From assembly GCF_009711185.1 (NCBI RefSeq), contig NZ_WMIF01000018.1:17214-81213 (forward strand): DNA of 64,000 bases, read 5' to 3'. The notes under the pieces were generated by a model, which had not been told where the DNA came from, ran no database searches, and saw only the letters and a program-made list of their open reading frames with translations. This stretch comes from Paracoccus limosus (GTDB lineage Bacteria > Pseudomonadota > Alphaproteobacteria > Rhodobacterales > Rhodobacteraceae). The position numbers and the translations under genes were made by a program. Shown one piece after another: positions 1 to 9,399 of this stretch (within the stretch, counting starts at the first letter, position 1; the number at the start of each line of letters is the position of its first letter).

Positions 1-225
1 GACATTCTGGGTGCGCCCGTCGACCGGCCCACCGTGACGGAAACGACCGCGCTGGGTGCGGCCTATCTGGCCGGGCTGGGCGCGGGCCTGTGCCCGCCGC
101 CCGAGGAGTTTGCCGAAGGTTGGGCGCTGGATCGGCGGTTCCAGCCCGACATGTCCAACGACTGGCGCGACGCCCGCTATGCCCGCTGGCAGCGCGCCGT
201 GCAGGCGGCCATGGTGGCGATCTGA
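1..225 (+). CDS. glpK: Glycerol kinase, C-terminal fragment (5' end outside window)
   Basis: Open from base 1 in frame 1 and ending at TGA 223-225; only the last 74 residues are present. Glycerol kinase phosphorylates glycerol to sn-glycerol 3-phosphate in the cytosol. The visible part carries the typical FGGY C-terminus: an RPTVTETTALGAAYLAGL stretch (the conserved ATP-side helix of GlpK), then WALDRRFQP and a final RWQRAV helix, as in glycerol kinases. The gene ends 15 bases before the convergent ssuB stop, so its operon lies to the left. Nothing can be said about its start or regulation. Other FGGY kinases are possible but the RRF-P pattern favours GlpK. Confidence 0.88.
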   Translation, partial: DILGAPVDRPTVTETTALGAAYLAGLGAGLCPPPEEFAEGWALDRRFQPDMSNDWRDARYARWQRAVQAAMVAI

Positions 226-240
226 ACCGCCACCCGCCGC

Positions 241-1014
241 TCAGGCGGCAAAGATCGCGTCCAGAATGCCAGCCTCGATCTCGGCCAGTTCAGCGGCGGT
301 ATGCGGGCGGTCGCGCGCGATGCGGGTTTCGCTCAGAATGCCGCCACGGCCCAGCACGATGATCCGGTCCGACAGCGCCACCGCCTCAGAGACATCATGC
401 GTGACCAGAACGGCGGTAAAGCCCGCGCGCTCATGCATGTTGCGGATCAGCTTTTGCATGGTCAGGCGGGTCAGCGCGTCCAAGGCCCCCAAGGGCTCGT
501 CCAGCAGCAGCAGGCCCGGATGGCTGACCAGCGCCCGCGCAAGCGCCGCGCGTTGCCGCTGGCCCCCCGACAGCTGCGCCGGCCAGAACCCGGCCTTGTC
601 GCCCAGCTCGACCGCGCGCAGCGCCTCGGCCACCGCCTCGGGGTCCGGCCCGGTGCGCAGGCCCACCGCGACATTATCGGCCACGCTGGCCCAAGGCAGC
701 AGGCGCGGTTCCTGAAACATCAGCCGCAGCCGGTCACCGGCGCGGTTCGCCGCCACGCCATCGACCAGCACGCTGCCGGAACTGGGCTGATCCAGCCCGG
801 CGATCAGCCGCAGCAGCGTGGATTTGCCGCAGCCGCTTTTGCCGACGATGGACAGAAATTCGCCCGGCGCCACCTCAAGGTCCAGATCGGCCAGCACCCG
901 GTTGCCGCCAAAGCTGCGCCCGGCATGGCGCAATTGCACACGCGCGCCGGGGCTGTGCAGCGGATGCGCCACCGGCACCGCGATGTCGCGCGGCAGGATC
1001 TCAGTGATTGGCAT
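241..1014 (-). CDS. ssuB: Aliphatic sulfonate ABC transporter, ATP-binding protein SsuB
   Basis: 257-residue ABC ATPase that powers sulfonate import at the inner face of the cytoplasmic membrane. Walker A GKSGCGKST near residue 58, signature LSGGQRQR, Walker B LLLLDEP followed by the D-loop LGALDALTR, and a switch histidine in VTHDVSEA. Length fits the SsuB/TauB family. It is the last gene of a minus-strand ssu operon and its start overlaps the ssuC stop by 14 bases, which indicates translational coupling. The permease, binding protein and SsuD/SsuE beside it make sulfonate much more likely than taurine or nitrate as substrate. Confidence 0.92.
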   Translation of the reverse strand: MPITEILPRDIAVPVAHPLHSPGARVQLRHAGRSFGGNRVLADLDLEVAPGEFLSIVGKSGCGKSTLLRLIAGLDQPSSGSVLVDGVAANRAGDRLRLMFQEPRLLPWASVADNVAVGLRTGPDPEAVAEALRAVELGDKAGFWPAQLSGGQRQRAALARALVSHPGLLLLDEPLGALDALTRLTMQKLIRNMHERAGFTAVLVTHDVSEAVALSDRIIVLGRGGILSETRIARDRPHTAAELAEIEAGILDAIFAA

Positions 1015-1819
1015 AGGCGGGGCTCCATTTCAACACGCGGCGTTCCAGCGCGCGGGTCAGGGTGTCGGCCAGCTTGCCAAGCGCCGCATAAAGCAGGATC
1101 GCCAGCACGACGACATCCAGCACCATGAATTCACGGGCCTGCATCGCCATGTAGCCCAGACCGGACGAGGCCGAGAGCGTTTCGGCCACGATCAGCGTCA
1201 GCCACATGATGCCAAGGCCATAGCGCAGACCGACAAAGATCGAGGGCAGCGCCCCGGGCAGCACCACACGGCGAAACAGCGTGCGCCCGTTCATGCCATA
1301 GGCGCGGCCCATCTCGATCAGCTGCGGATCGACATTGCGGATGCCGTGCAGGGTGTTGAGATAGATCGGAAAGAACACGCCCAAAGCCACCAGGAACAGC
1401 TTGGCGCCCTCGCCGATGCCGAACCACAGGATGACCAGCGGGATCAGCGCCAGATGCGGAATGTTGCGCACCATCTGCAAGGTGGTGTCGGTCAGCAGCT
1501 CGCTGCGCCGCGACACGCCATTGGCGACCCCCAGCGCAAAGCCGATGCCGCCGCCGACCACCAGCCCGGCCAGCGCCCGCGCCGCCGAAACGCCCAGATG
1601 GTTCACCAGCTCGCCCGAGGCGGTCATCCGCGCCCCGGTCGCAAGGATGGTCGAGGGACGCGGCATCACCGTATCCGACAGATAGCCGGTGGCCCCCGCC
1701 AGCTCCCACAGCAGCAGGATGGCGGCCGGCACCGCATAGGGCAGCAGGCTTTGCGCCGAGGGCAGGCCGGGCCGCCAGCCGGCAAAGCGCGCCCGGTTCA
1801 GGGTTTCGGCAAGGCTCAT
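1001..1819 (-). CDS. ssuC: Aliphatic sulfonate ABC transporter permease SsuC
   Basis: 272-residue inner-membrane permease. Several hydrophobic segments are visible (first in the AVPAAILLLWELAG region), with the binding-protein-dependent transport loop ending in the EAA-type motif around EMGRAYGMNGRTLFRRVVLPGALP, the contact site for SsuB. The open frame extends further upstream, but the start MSLAETLNRAR at 1819 is chosen because it lies one base from the ssuA stop and follows an SD-like GGGAGCG. Sits between ssuA and ssuB in the ssu operon. Confidence 0.92.
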   Translation of the reverse strand: MSLAETLNRARFAGWRPGLPSAQSLLPYAVPAAILLLWELAGATGYLSDTVMPRPSTILATGARMTASGELVNHLGVSAARALAGLVVGGGIGFALGVANGVSRRSELLTDTTLQMVRNIPHLALIPLVILWFGIGEGAKLFLVALGVFFPIYLNTLHGIRNVDPQLIEMGRAYGMNGRTLFRRVVLPGALPSIFVGLRYGLGIMWLTLIVAETLSASSGLGYMAMQAREFMVLDVVVLAILLYAALGKLADTLTRALERRVLKWSPAYANH

Positions 1820-1820
1820 C

Positions 1821-2798
1821 TTACGCTCCCTGACTGGCGGTGGGGGTCCAGACCACCGAGGCGATGTCCAGCTTGCGCGGGATGATCCCCAGATCGTGGA
1901 AGGTGTCGGCCACCCCCTGCTCATAGGCGACATGTTTGGGCTCGACGAAGCCGATCAGGCCAAGATCGCTGCCCTTGCGGGTCAGGAACCGCTGGACCAC
2001 CGGCTGCGACAGGCCGGTTTCGCGGGCGAAGGTCGCAACGGTGCCGGGCAGATCGGCCTGCCCCTTTGCGCCCGCCTGCTGCACGGTCTTGACCAGCGTC
2101 GCGACCAGTTCGGGGTTGTCGCGGACGTAATCGCCATTGGCCGAGTAGAAATTGTAATCGGGCTCCAGCCCCTCGGTCGTGCTCAGCACGCGGGTGTTGG
2201 GACGTTCCTGCGCCGCCGCGAAATAGGGATCCCAGATCGTCCAGGCCCCGATGGCGCCGGCGTCAAAGGCCGCGATGGCATCGGGCGGCGCCAGATCCTG
2301 CGGCTTGATGTCGTCCAAAGTCAGCCCGGCGGTGCCAAGCAGCCGGATCGTGGCGTAATGCGCCGAGCTGCCGCGCTTGAAGGCGACCTTCTGGCCCTTC
2401 AGGTCGGCGATGCTCTGGATCGGCGAGTCCTTGGGCACCAGAATGGCATGCCCCTCGCGCGAGCCCTGCCCCGCGCCGACAAACAGCAGGTTGCCCCGCG
2501 CGGCATGGGCAAAGATCGGCGGCACGTTGCCGGTATAGCCGAAATCCAGCGCATTGGCCGACAGCGCCTCAAGTAGTGGCGGGCCCGAGGTGAACTCGGA
2601 CCAGCTGACGCGGATACCCTTGTCGGCCAGCGCCTGTTCAAAGGCCTGCGAGCCCTTGACCAGCCCCAGAATGCCGCCCTTTTGCCAGCCGACGCGCAAT
2701 TCGCGGGCGGGGGCCGCGCGCAGCAGTCCGGGCGTGGCCAGAGCGGCCAGACCCAGCCCAAGGGCCGCGCGACGCGAGAATGTGGTCTTGATGGTCAT
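1821..2798 (-). CDS. ssuA: Aliphatic sulfonate ABC transporter substrate-binding protein SsuA
   Basis: 325-residue periplasmic binding protein that captures sulfonates for SsuBC. The N-terminus MTIKTTFSRRAALGLGLAAL has a twin-arginine followed by a hydrophobic core and an A-x-A region (RAAPA), so Tat export is likely. The mature part begins RVGWQKGG, typical of SsuA/NrtA/TauA type proteins, and contains the LKGQKVAFKRGSSAH loop. The upstream extension of the frame is rejected because it overlaps ssuE and lacks a signal peptide; the start at 2798 leaves a 10-base gap to ssuE. Cargo is inferred from the ssuD/ssuE neighbours. Confidence 0.92.
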   Translation of the reverse strand: MTIKTTFSRRAALGLGLAALATPGLLRAAPARELRVGWQKGGILGLVKGSQAFEQALADKGIRVSWSEFTSGPPLLEALSANALDFGYTGNVPPIFAHAARGNLLFVGAGQGSREGHAILVPKDSPIQSIADLKGQKVAFKRGSSAHYATIRLLGTAGLTLDDIKPQDLAPPDAIAAFDAGAIGAWTIWDPYFAAAQERPNTRVLSTTEGLEPDYNFYSANGDYVRDNPELVATLVKTVQQAGAKGQADLPGTVATFARETGLSQPVVQRFLTRKGSDLGLIGFVEPKHVAYEQGVADTFHDLGIIPRKLDIASVVWTPTASQGA

Positions 2799-2808
2799 GA
2801 TCAGGCTC

Positions 2809-3396
2809 CTAAAGCGCGCGCAGGATCGGCGCGAACACGGCCGCATCGGGTTCCGAGGCGACGCGGGGGGAAAGGAAGGGCGCCAACTGGCCCACGGCGC
2901 GGACCAGCCGGGCGCGGGTGGCCTCGCCCGCCAGCCGGGTGCCCAGAAAATCGCGCTCGGCGGCGTGAACGCCGGTCGCCAGCACCTGAGCGTCGAAATA
3001 GGCAAAAAGCGGGCGCAGGTGGTGTTCGATCATCAGCGCATGGCGGTCGCCGCCGCCGGTCGCGGCCAGCAGCACCGGCTTGCCGGCCAGAAGGCCCGGA
3101 TCGATCAGATCCATGAGATGTTTGAACAGCCCGCCATAGCTGCCCTTTTCCACCGGGCTCGCGATGACCAGCGCATCGGCACGCAAAAGCGCGCTGACAT
3201 GCACCAGCGCCTTGGGATCCAGATCGCCAAGGCTGCGGGCCGTCCCCAGCGAAGGGCCCAGATCGTTCAGGTCAAAGACATGGCTGGCGGCGCCGAAACG
3301 GGCGCTGGCCAGTCCGACGGCGGTTTCGACCAGCGCGCGGCTGCGCGAGGGCGTGGAAAGGCTGCCGGCAAAGCCGGTGATGTTCAGTCTGGGCAT
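2809..3396 (-). CDS. ssuE: NAD(P)H-dependent FMN reductase SsuE
   Basis: 195-residue flavodoxin-like reductase that supplies FMNH2 to the monooxygenase SsuD. The N-terminal motif FAGSLSTPSRSR is the GSxSxxSxS-like FMN phosphate loop; further on come LVIASPVEKGSYGGLFKHLMDL and LLAATGGGDRHALM, conserved in the SsuE/MsuE family. The start at 3396 (MPRLNITG) gives the usual family length; the longer frame would run into the upstream gene. Placed between the FAD-binding protein and ssuA in the ssu operon. Confidence 0.9.
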   Translation of the reverse strand: MPRLNITGFAGSLSTPSRSRALVETAVGLASARFGAASHVFDLNDLGPSLGTARSLGDLDPKALVHVSALLRADALVIASPVEKGSYGGLFKHLMDLIDPGLLAGKPVLLAATGGGDRHALMIEHHLRPLFAYFDAQVLATGVHAAERDFLGTRLAGEATRARLVRAVGQLAPFLSPRVASEPDAAVFAPILRAL

Positions 3397-3418
3397 GAAG
3401 GCCTCGGATCTATCTGTG

Positions 3419-4843
3419 TCAGACGGTCCGCAGCTGGGACCGCGTAATGGGCGCCAGCATGGCGGCCCGGGCGATTTCGCGGGCGATGTCCTTGGCCTGT
3501 GCCGCGCATTCCGGCGCACCGACCAATTCGCCCAGATGGCCCCGTGCCAGCGGCCCGGCGATCAGGATGCGGTCGCTGGCGCGACCCTCGGCATCAAGCG
3601 CCTTGCAACTGGCCGTGGTGGCCAGGCCAAGCCCCAGCGGACAGGGCGCGATCAGGCCCAGACGGGCCAGCGCGCCAAGCGCGGGGCTGGCGGCGATACA
3701 TCGGTCCTGCGCCGGGCCGGTGGTCACGACCACGCGGTCAAAGACGGCCTGCCGCGCATCGGTGCGACCGCGCGGGCGCCAGTTGACGAGGATGCCGGCA
3801 TCGCCTGCCTCGGCGCGCAGCAGATGCCCGGCCAGAAATTGCAGCCGGCCTTGGGCGATCAGGCCCGCGATCACCGTTTCGGTCTGCGGCGGCAGGCGAT
3901 AACGGTGCACGTCCCACCATGTCCGCGCATGCCGCAGCAGGCGGCGGCGGGCGTCCTCGGGCAGCGCGGTCCAGATCTCCTGACCCTGCGCGCGCAGCCG
4001 GTAGAACACCGCCTGCCAATCCTGCCCGCGCGCCTGTTCGTCGACGATGGCATGGCGCACGCGGCGCAAAAGGTCCGAGGCCTGACGGCTGGGCGGATCA
4101 AGGAAATCGGCGCTGCTGTCCTGTCCCCGCGGCCCCTGCCCGCGCGAGCGCAGCCCGCGGCGCGACAGGCAGGTGATGGCACCGCGATGGCCCTGCCGGT
4201 CCAGCGTGGCGATGACATCGGCCGCCGACAGCGCCGCGCCAAGGATCAGCACGCGCGCATCCTGCGGCACTTCGGCCAGCCGGGCCTCGTCCTGCGGATC
4301 GGCGATCAGCGCCGGCTGGCCGCTGAGCCCGGCCAGAAGCTTGGGCAGGGCCGGTGCCGGATGGCCGGTCGCCAGCACCAGAAGCTCGGCCCGGATCCGG
4401 CTTTCGTCCGACAGGATCAGCACGAAGCTGCCGTCGCCCGCGCGTTCGATATCACTGACCCGCGCCCGGATATGGCGGATCGCGCCGCTGGCCAGATGCG
4501 GCGCCAGCCGGTCGGCCACATAGCTGCCGAACAGGCCCCGCTGCGGATAGATGTCGCCGCCCTCGGCCTGCGCATCGGGGGTCAGCCGCGCCGGATCGGC
4601 CTGCAGCCAGCTCAGGAAATCGCCGCGATCCTCGGGGTCGATCGACATGCGATGCGCCGGCACATTGATGCGATGCGCCGGATCGCGCGAGGAATAGGCC
4701 AGACCCCGCCCCAGTTCGGCGCGCGGCTCGACCACGGTGATCCGCGCCGGCAGGGCCATGCGGGCCAGTTGCCATGCCAGGCTGGCGCCGGTCAGGCCGC
4801 CGCCGATGATGACCACGCGCAGGGGCTGGGGAACCGAAGTCAT
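3419..4843 (-). CDS. FAD/NAD(P)-binding oxidoreductase (COG4529-like) inside the ssu operon
   Basis: 474 residues. The N-terminus VVIIGGGLTGASLAWQLAR is a Rossmann dinucleotide-binding GxGxxGxxxA motif; then GLAYSSRDPAHRINVPAHRMS, which is characteristic of the FAD/NAD(P)-binding COG4529/YdhS group; LVLATGHPAPALP (the ATG motif); and a second nucleotide site VLILGAALSAADVIATL. It probably reduces or oxidises a small molecule using FAD, but its substrate is unknown. The start at 4843 lies four bases from the ssuD stop, and the gene precedes ssuE by 22 bases, so it is cotranscribed with the sulfonate genes. A role in sulfonate desulfonation or flavin supply is inference from position only. Confidence 0.75.
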   Translation of the reverse strand: MTSVPQPLRVVIIGGGLTGASLAWQLARMALPARITVVEPRAELGRGLAYSSRDPAHRINVPAHRMSIDPEDRGDFLSWLQADPARLTPDAQAEGGDIYPQRGLFGSYVADRLAPHLASGAIRHIRARVSDIERAGDGSFVLILSDESRIRAELLVLATGHPAPALPKLLAGLSGQPALIADPQDEARLAEVPQDARVLILGAALSAADVIATLDRQGHRGAITCLSRRGLRSRGQGPRGQDSSADFLDPPSRQASDLLRRVRHAIVDEQARGQDWQAVFYRLRAQGQEIWTALPEDARRRLLRHARTWWDVHRYRLPPQTETVIAGLIAQGRLQFLAGHLLRAEAGDAGILVNWRPRGRTDARQAVFDRVVVTTGPAQDRCIAASPALGALARLGLIAPCPLGLGLATTASCKALDAEGRASDRILIAGPLARGHLGELVGAPECAAQAKDIAREIARAAMLAPITRSQLRTV

Positions 4844-4847
4844 CGGC

Positions 4848-6044
4848 TCAGCCCCCGGCGACCAGCACGGGGCGCTGCTGGCGGTTGTCGGGCCGGAACG
4901 GCCGGAAGTCATTGCCCACCGTCTCGCCGAACGGGTCTTGCGCGCTTTGGCGCGGCCGCGCCTGATCGCTGGCCAGAGGCAACAGCGGCAGCACCCGTTC
5001 GCCAAAACTGTAGGCCTCTTCCAGATGCGGATAGCCCGACAGGATAAAGCTGTCGATGCCGATGCGGCGGTATTCGTCGATGCGTTCGGCCACGGTCGCT
5101 GCATCGCCGACCAGCGCGGTGCCGGCGCCGCTGCGCACCAGACCGACGCCCGCCCAAAGGTTGGGGCTGATTTCCAGCCGGTCGCGGCGGCCACCATGCA
5201 GCGCGGCCATGCGGCGCTGGCCTTCGGAATCCATGCGGGCGAAATTGGCCTGCGCCTTGGCGATGGTTTCGTCATCGACACGGCTGATCAGGCTGTTGGC
5301 GGCCTCCCAGGCTTCGGCGTTCGTATCCCGCACGATGACATGCAGGCGGATGCCAAAGCTCAGCTCGCGGCCCTCGGCTTCGGCCAGCCGGCGCACGGCC
5401 TCGACCTTGGCGCGGACCTGTTCGGGCGGCTCGCCCCAGGTCAGGTATTTGTCGACCTGCCTGGCCGCCACGCCGTTCGCCGCCTCGGAGGAGCCGCCGA
5501 AATACAGCGGCGGGCCGTTTTTCTGCACCGTCGGGAACAGCAGCTTGCCTTCGTCGATCTGCAGATGCTTGCCGTGGAAATTCACCGTCTCGCCGGCCAG
5601 AAGCGCCTTGTAGACGGTCAGGAATTCCTGCGTCACCTCATAGCGTTCCTCATGCGACAGATGGATGCCGTCGCCGGCATTTTCGACCGGATCGCCGCCG
5701 GTGACGACATTGATCAGCACCCGCCCGCCCGAAAGCCGGTCCAGCGTCGCCGTCATCCGCGCCGCCAGCGTCGGCGATTGCAGGCCCGGACGCACCGCGA
5801 CCAGAAACCGCAGCCGTTCGGTCTGCGAGGCCAGAGCCGCCGCCGTCACCCAGCTGTCCTCGCAACTGCGGCCCGTGGGCAAGAGCACACCGTAATAGCC
5901 CAGCGAATCGGCGGCCTGCGCGATCTGGCGCAGATAGGGCAGATTGACCGCGCGCGCCCCTTCCGAGGTGCCAAGGAACCGGCTGTCGCCATGCGTCGGC
6001 AAGAACCAGAAAACGCGGATGCTTTCGGGGATTGCGGTGCTCAT
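4848..6044 (-). CDS. ssuD: FMNH2-dependent alkanesulfonate monooxygenase SsuD
   Basis: 398-residue bacterial-luciferase-fold enzyme that uses FMNH2 and O2 to cleave alkanesulfonates to aldehyde and sulfite in the cytosol. The N-terminus [15 protein letters not shown] and the segments [36 protein letters not shown] and [17 protein letters not shown] are all typical of SsuD. The start at 6044 ([12 protein letters not shown]) is preceded by AGAGGA at a normal distance. First gene of the six-gene ssu operon. The C-terminal tail after residue 360 is variable. Confidence 0.94.
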   Translation of the reverse strand: MSTAIPESIRVFWFLPTHGDSRFLGTSEGARAVNLPYLRQIAQAADSLGYYGVLLPTGRSCEDSWVTAAALASQTERLRFLVAVRPGLQSPTLAARMTATLDRLSGGRVLINVVTGGDPVENAGDGIHLSHEERYEVTQEFLTVYKALLAGETVNFHGKHLQIDEGKLLFPTVQKNGPPLYFGGSSEAANGVAARQVDKYLTWGEPPEQVRAKVEAVRRLAEAEGRELSFGIRLHVIVRDTNAEAWEAANSLISRVDDETIAKAQANFARMDSEGQRRMAALHGGRRDRLEISPNLWAGVGLVRSGAGTALVGDAATVAERIDEYRRIGIDSFILSGYPHLEEAYSFGERVLPLLPLASDQARPRQSAQDPFGETVGNDFRPFRPDNRQQRPVLVAGG

Positions 6045-6457
6045 CTGACAGTCCTCTTTCGCTCGGGGCGCGGCAATCGGCGGGCCGCGTCTCTCTGTCG
6101 CCACAATACACGTAAACACGATTGGATATATAGTCATTTAACACCGGACGGCGAAAAAGGCGGATTTCCTACCCGGTCCTGCCCATGCGGGAAGCATCTT
6201 CCCCGCGCCGGGGCCGGAACAGAGCATTGATCCCGCCGCCGCCCATCTGGCAGAACGGTGCGCGGGAAAGCGGGCAAATCCCGAGGCTTGCGCGCCATCG
6301 CCCGCGCGGGGGCCCTGCGCGGGCCAGTGCGGGCCTGCCCGTTTGCCGGGCAATCGCCGAGGACCCAGCAGACATGGAAACGCCCCGGCTGCCGGGCGTG
6401 GCAGATCCGGGGCGCGACGCAGCCGGGCGGATGGGCCCGGCTGCGGGTCAGGGGGGC
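6045..6457 (-). promoter_or_regulatory. Intergenic region with AT-rich ssu promoter segment
   Basis: 413 bases without a gene. The part next to ssuD has an AT-rich stretch at about 6104-6141 (ACGATTGGATATATAGTCAT within it) that stands out from the GC-rich surroundings and is the likely minus-strand promoter region of the ssu operon; no convincing -35/-10 pair could be fixed. The rest, 6180-6415, is very GC-rich and holds a small hairpin (TGCCCG 6336-6341 with CGGGCA 6347-6352) and then the matB terminator. Confidence 0.4.
6419..6444 (-). terminator. Hairpin downstream of matB
   Basis: A perfect 9-base inverted repeat, GCAGCCGGG (6419-6427) and CCCGGCTGC (6436-6444), with an 8-base loop, lies 14 bases beyond the matB stop. 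No T-run follows on the minus strand, so it may be a weak intrinsic terminator or an mRNA 3' stabiliser for the matCAB transcript. Confidence 0.5.
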
Positions 6458-7972
6458 TCAGCCGTCGTAAAGCCCGGCAAAGCGGTCGCGCAGCAGGTTC
6501 TTTTGCACCTTGCCCATGGTATTGCGCGGCAGTTCCTCGACAAAAAGCACGCGCTTGGGCTGTTTGAAGCGGGCGAGCCGGTCCTGCAGGGGGGCAAGCA
6601 CCTCGGCCTCGGTCAGCGCCGGTGTGCCGCTGGGCACCACCACCGCCGTCACCCCCTCACCCAGATCGCCATGCGGCAGACCGATCACCGCGCTTTCGGT
6701 GACGCCGGGCAGAGCGTCGATCTCGGTCTCGATCTCCTTGGGATAGACGTTGTAGCCGCCGGTGATGATCAGGTCCTTGCCGCGCCCGACGATATGCAGA
6801 TAGCCGGCCTCGTCGAATTTCCCCAGATCGCCGGTGATGAAAAACCCGTTCGCGCGCAGCTCGGCGGCGGTCTTTTCGGGCATCTGCCAATAGCCCTTGA
6901 AGACGTTCGGGCCGCGCACCTCGACCATGCCGATCTCGCCCTGCGGCAGCTCGGCGCCGGTCTCGGGATCGGTTACGATGATCTCGGTTCCGGGCAGCGC
7001 CATGCCGACCGTGCCCGCGACCCGCGCCCCCTCATAGGGGTTCGAGCTGTTCATATTGGTTTCGGTCATGCCATAGCGTTCAAGGATGGCGTGGCCGGTG
7101 CGGGCCTGCCATTCGCGATGGGTTTCCGCCGGAAGCGGCGCCGAACCCGAAACGAAGAGCCGCATTGCGGCGGTCTTGTCGCGGTCCAGCGCCGGTTCCT
7201 GCAACAGCCGGACATAGAATGTCGGCACGCCCATCAGCACAGTCGCCCGATCCATCAGCGCCATGATCCGCGCCGGATCGAACTTCGGCAGAAAGATCAT
7301 CGAGGCGCCCGAGAACAGCGTGATGTTCGTCGCGACGAACAGGCCATGGGTGTGAAAGATCGGCAGCGCATGGATCAGCAGGTCATCCGCCGAATAGCGC
7401 CACGCCTCGCGCAGCGCCAAGGTGTTCGAGACCAGATTGCCATGCGTCAGCATCGCGCCCTTGGAGCGCCCCGTGGTGCCCGAGGTATAAAGCAGCGCCG
7501 CCAGATCGTCGGCCGCGCGCGGCACGGTGGCAAACCCCTCGGGGGCAGCCTCTGCCGCCTCGGTCAGGCTGCCCTGCCCGCCGGCATCCAGCGTCATCAG
7601 CCGCGCGCCGGCCTCGGCGGCAATCGGGGCCAGCGTCTCGGCCCGGGCCGGGTCGCAGACAAAGACCCGGGGCCGGGCGTCGCCGACGAAATAGCCGACC
7701 TCGGCCGGGGTATAGGCGGTATTCAGCGGCAAGAACACCGCCCCCGCCCGCACTGTCGCAAGGTAAAGGATGATCGCCTCGACCGATTTCTCGACCTGCA
7801 CCGCAACGCGGTCGCCGGGCTGGACGCCAAGGGCCAGCAGCGCATTGGCCATGCGCCCGGTGCGCGCCACCAGATCGCCATAGCCGATGCGCCGGCCATC
7901 CGGGGTCTCGATCGCGGTGGCGGCGGGATCGGTAATGCCGGCCTCCAGAATATCGAACAGGTTCTCGCTCAT
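6458..7972 (-). CDS. matB: Malonate--CoA ligase (malonyl-CoA synthetase) MatB
   Basis: 504-residue acyl-adenylate-forming enzyme that makes malonyl-CoA from malonate, CoA and ATP. It shows the AMP-binding P-loop YTSGTTGRSKGA (about residue 160), ERYGMTETN, the hinge GYLHIVGRGKDLIITGGYNVYP and the C-terminal LPRNTMGKVQKN with the catalytic lysine. Length and these motifs match MatB. The SD (GGAGGGGAAG) sits before ATG 7972. It follows malonyl-CoA decarboxylase by 15 bases in the matCAB operon, so the pair converts malonate to acetyl-CoA. Confidence 0.94.
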   Translation of the reverse strand: MSENLFDILEAGITDPAATAIETPDGRRIGYGDLVARTGRMANALLALGVQPGDRVAVQVEKSVEAIILYLATVRAGAVFLPLNTAYTPAEVGYFVGDARPRVFVCDPARAETLAPIAAEAGARLMTLDAGGQGSLTEAAEAAPEGFATVPRAADDLAALLYTSGTTGRSKGAMLTHGNLVSNTLALREAWRYSADDLLIHALPIFHTHGLFVATNITLFSGASMIFLPKFDPARIMALMDRATVLMGVPTFYVRLLQEPALDRDKTAAMRLFVSGSAPLPAETHREWQARTGHAILERYGMTETNMNSSNPYEGARVAGTVGMALPGTEIIVTDPETGAELPQGEIGMVEVRGPNVFKGYWQMPEKTAAELRANGFFITGDLGKFDEAGYLHIVGRGKDLIITGGYNVYPKEIETEIDALPGVTESAVIGLPHGDLGEGVTAVVVPSGTPALTEAEVLAPLQDRLARFKQPKRVLFVEELPRNTMGKVQKNLLRDRFAGLYDG

Positions 7973-7987
7973 GACTTCCCCTCCAGT

Positions 7988-9367
7988 TCAGGCCGCCGGC
8001 AACAGGCGCCTGACATCCTCCGAGGCGGCCACCGCGCCGCGCTCGGCAAAACCCTCGTGATTGGCCTCGATCCGGTCGAGGTCGTAAAGATAGTTCACCA
8101 TCATCCCATGCGATTGCTGCACCCCCTTGGCCGAGACATCGCCAAGATAATCCAGCCGCTCCAGCCGGGCGCCATTGCCCAGATGGAAACGCGCCACCGG
8201 GTCGATCACCCGGCCACGTCCGTCGCGGGCGCGCAGGAAATAGGTGGCGGCTGCCGCCAGCAGCGGCGCGCGCAGCGCCTCGGCGCGGACGGGATCGTCC
8301 TGCCAGCCCGGCTCGTCCAGCAGCGCCAGCGCGATGCGCTGTTCGGCATCCAGCATCCCCAAGGCCGGATCGGCCCGCGCCTCGGCCAACCATGTGGCAA
8401 AGCCCGGCACCGGCGACAGGGTGACGAAGGTGCGGATATTGGGCAGTTCCGCCTTCAGCTCGCCCACCACCTGCTTGATCAGGAAATTGCCAAAGGACAC
8501 GCCGGCCAGCCCGCGCTGCGTATTCGAGATCGAATAGAACACCGCCGTATCGGCATCCTCGGCCGCGATCGGCTGGCGGGCAAGGTCCAGAAGATCGGCG
8601 ACATTGTCCGGGATGGCGCGGGTCAGCGCCACCTCGACAAAGATCAGCGGCTCATCGACCAGCTGCGGATGGAAAAACCCGTAGCAGCGCCGGTCCGTAG
8701 GCTCCAGCCGGTTGCGCAGATCGTCCCAGTTCTGGATCGCATGCACGGCCTCATAGCGGATGATCTTGGCCAGAACCGCCGCCGGGGTGTTCCAGTCGAT
8801 ATGGCGCAGGCCCAGAAAGCCGCGGTTGAACCAGGACGAAAACAGATGCGCGAAATCGCTGTCGACCCGGCGCAGGGCCGGCGTGTCGCGCAGATGGCGC
8901 AGGCATTCCTCGCGCATGCGCACCAGCGCCGCCGTGCCGCCCGGCGCAAGGTTCAGCCGTCGGAACAGTTCTTGCCGGCGGGGTTCCGAGGCGGCGTGCA
9001 GCGCCTCGATGGCATCGGCCCCGCCCGCATCGCGCGAAAGCGCGGCCAGCGCCTGCTCGACACGGGTGGCATCGGGGCCGAAACGCTCGGCAAGGTTTTG
9101 CAAGAAGGCCAGCCGCGCCCCGGCATCGGCCCGGTCAAAGGCCGCCAGCAGCTCGGCTGCGATGGCGCTGCCCGAGGCCTCGCCCCGGCGCGACAGCAGC
9201 GCCTCGGCCAGTTCGGACAGGTTGGGCGCCTCGACCGGCGGGCTGCCGGCGTCGCGGCGGCCCCACAGCCGCCGGGTGCGGTCGGTCAGCGTCTCGAACA
9301 GCTCGGCCAGAAAGGCCGGCCGGCTTTGGCGCTGCGAGTCTCGCGGAGATTCTGCGGTCTTCATCAT
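7988..9367 (-). CDS. matA: Malonyl-CoA decarboxylase
   Basis: 459 residues, the usual size of bacterial malonyl-CoA decarboxylase, which converts malonyl-CoA to acetyl-CoA and CO2. Recognisable conserved parts are the LFSSWFNRGFLGLRHIDWNTPA region, the segment IQNWDDLRNRLEP, CYGFFHPQLVDEPLIFVEVALTRAIP, VFYSISNTQRGLAGVSFGNFLIK and the C-terminal HGMMVNYLYDL. AGGAGG lies six bases before ATG 9367; a second ATG directly follows at 9364. It is the middle gene of matCAB. Confidence 0.93.
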   Translation of the reverse strand: MMKTAESPRDSQRQSRPAFLAELFETLTDRTRRLWGRRDAGSPPVEAPNLSELAEALLSRRGEASGSAIAAELLAAFDRADAGARLAFLQNLAERFGPDATRVEQALAALSRDAGGADAIEALHAASEPRRQELFRRLNLAPGGTAALVRMREECLRHLRDTPALRRVDSDFAHLFSSWFNRGFLGLRHIDWNTPAAVLAKIIRYEAVHAIQNWDDLRNRLEPTDRRCYGFFHPQLVDEPLIFVEVALTRAIPDNVADLLDLARQPIAAEDADTAVFYSISNTQRGLAGVSFGNFLIKQVVGELKAELPNIRTFVTLSPVPGFATWLAEARADPALGMLDAEQRIALALLDEPGWQDDPVRAEALRAPLLAAAATYFLRARDGRGRVIDPVARFHLGNGARLERLDYLGDVSAKGVQQSHGMMVNYLYDLDRIEANHEGFAERGAVAASEDVRRLLPAA

Positions 9368-9399
9368 TCGGGCCTCCTGACGGGTTCAGGCCGCGGGCG

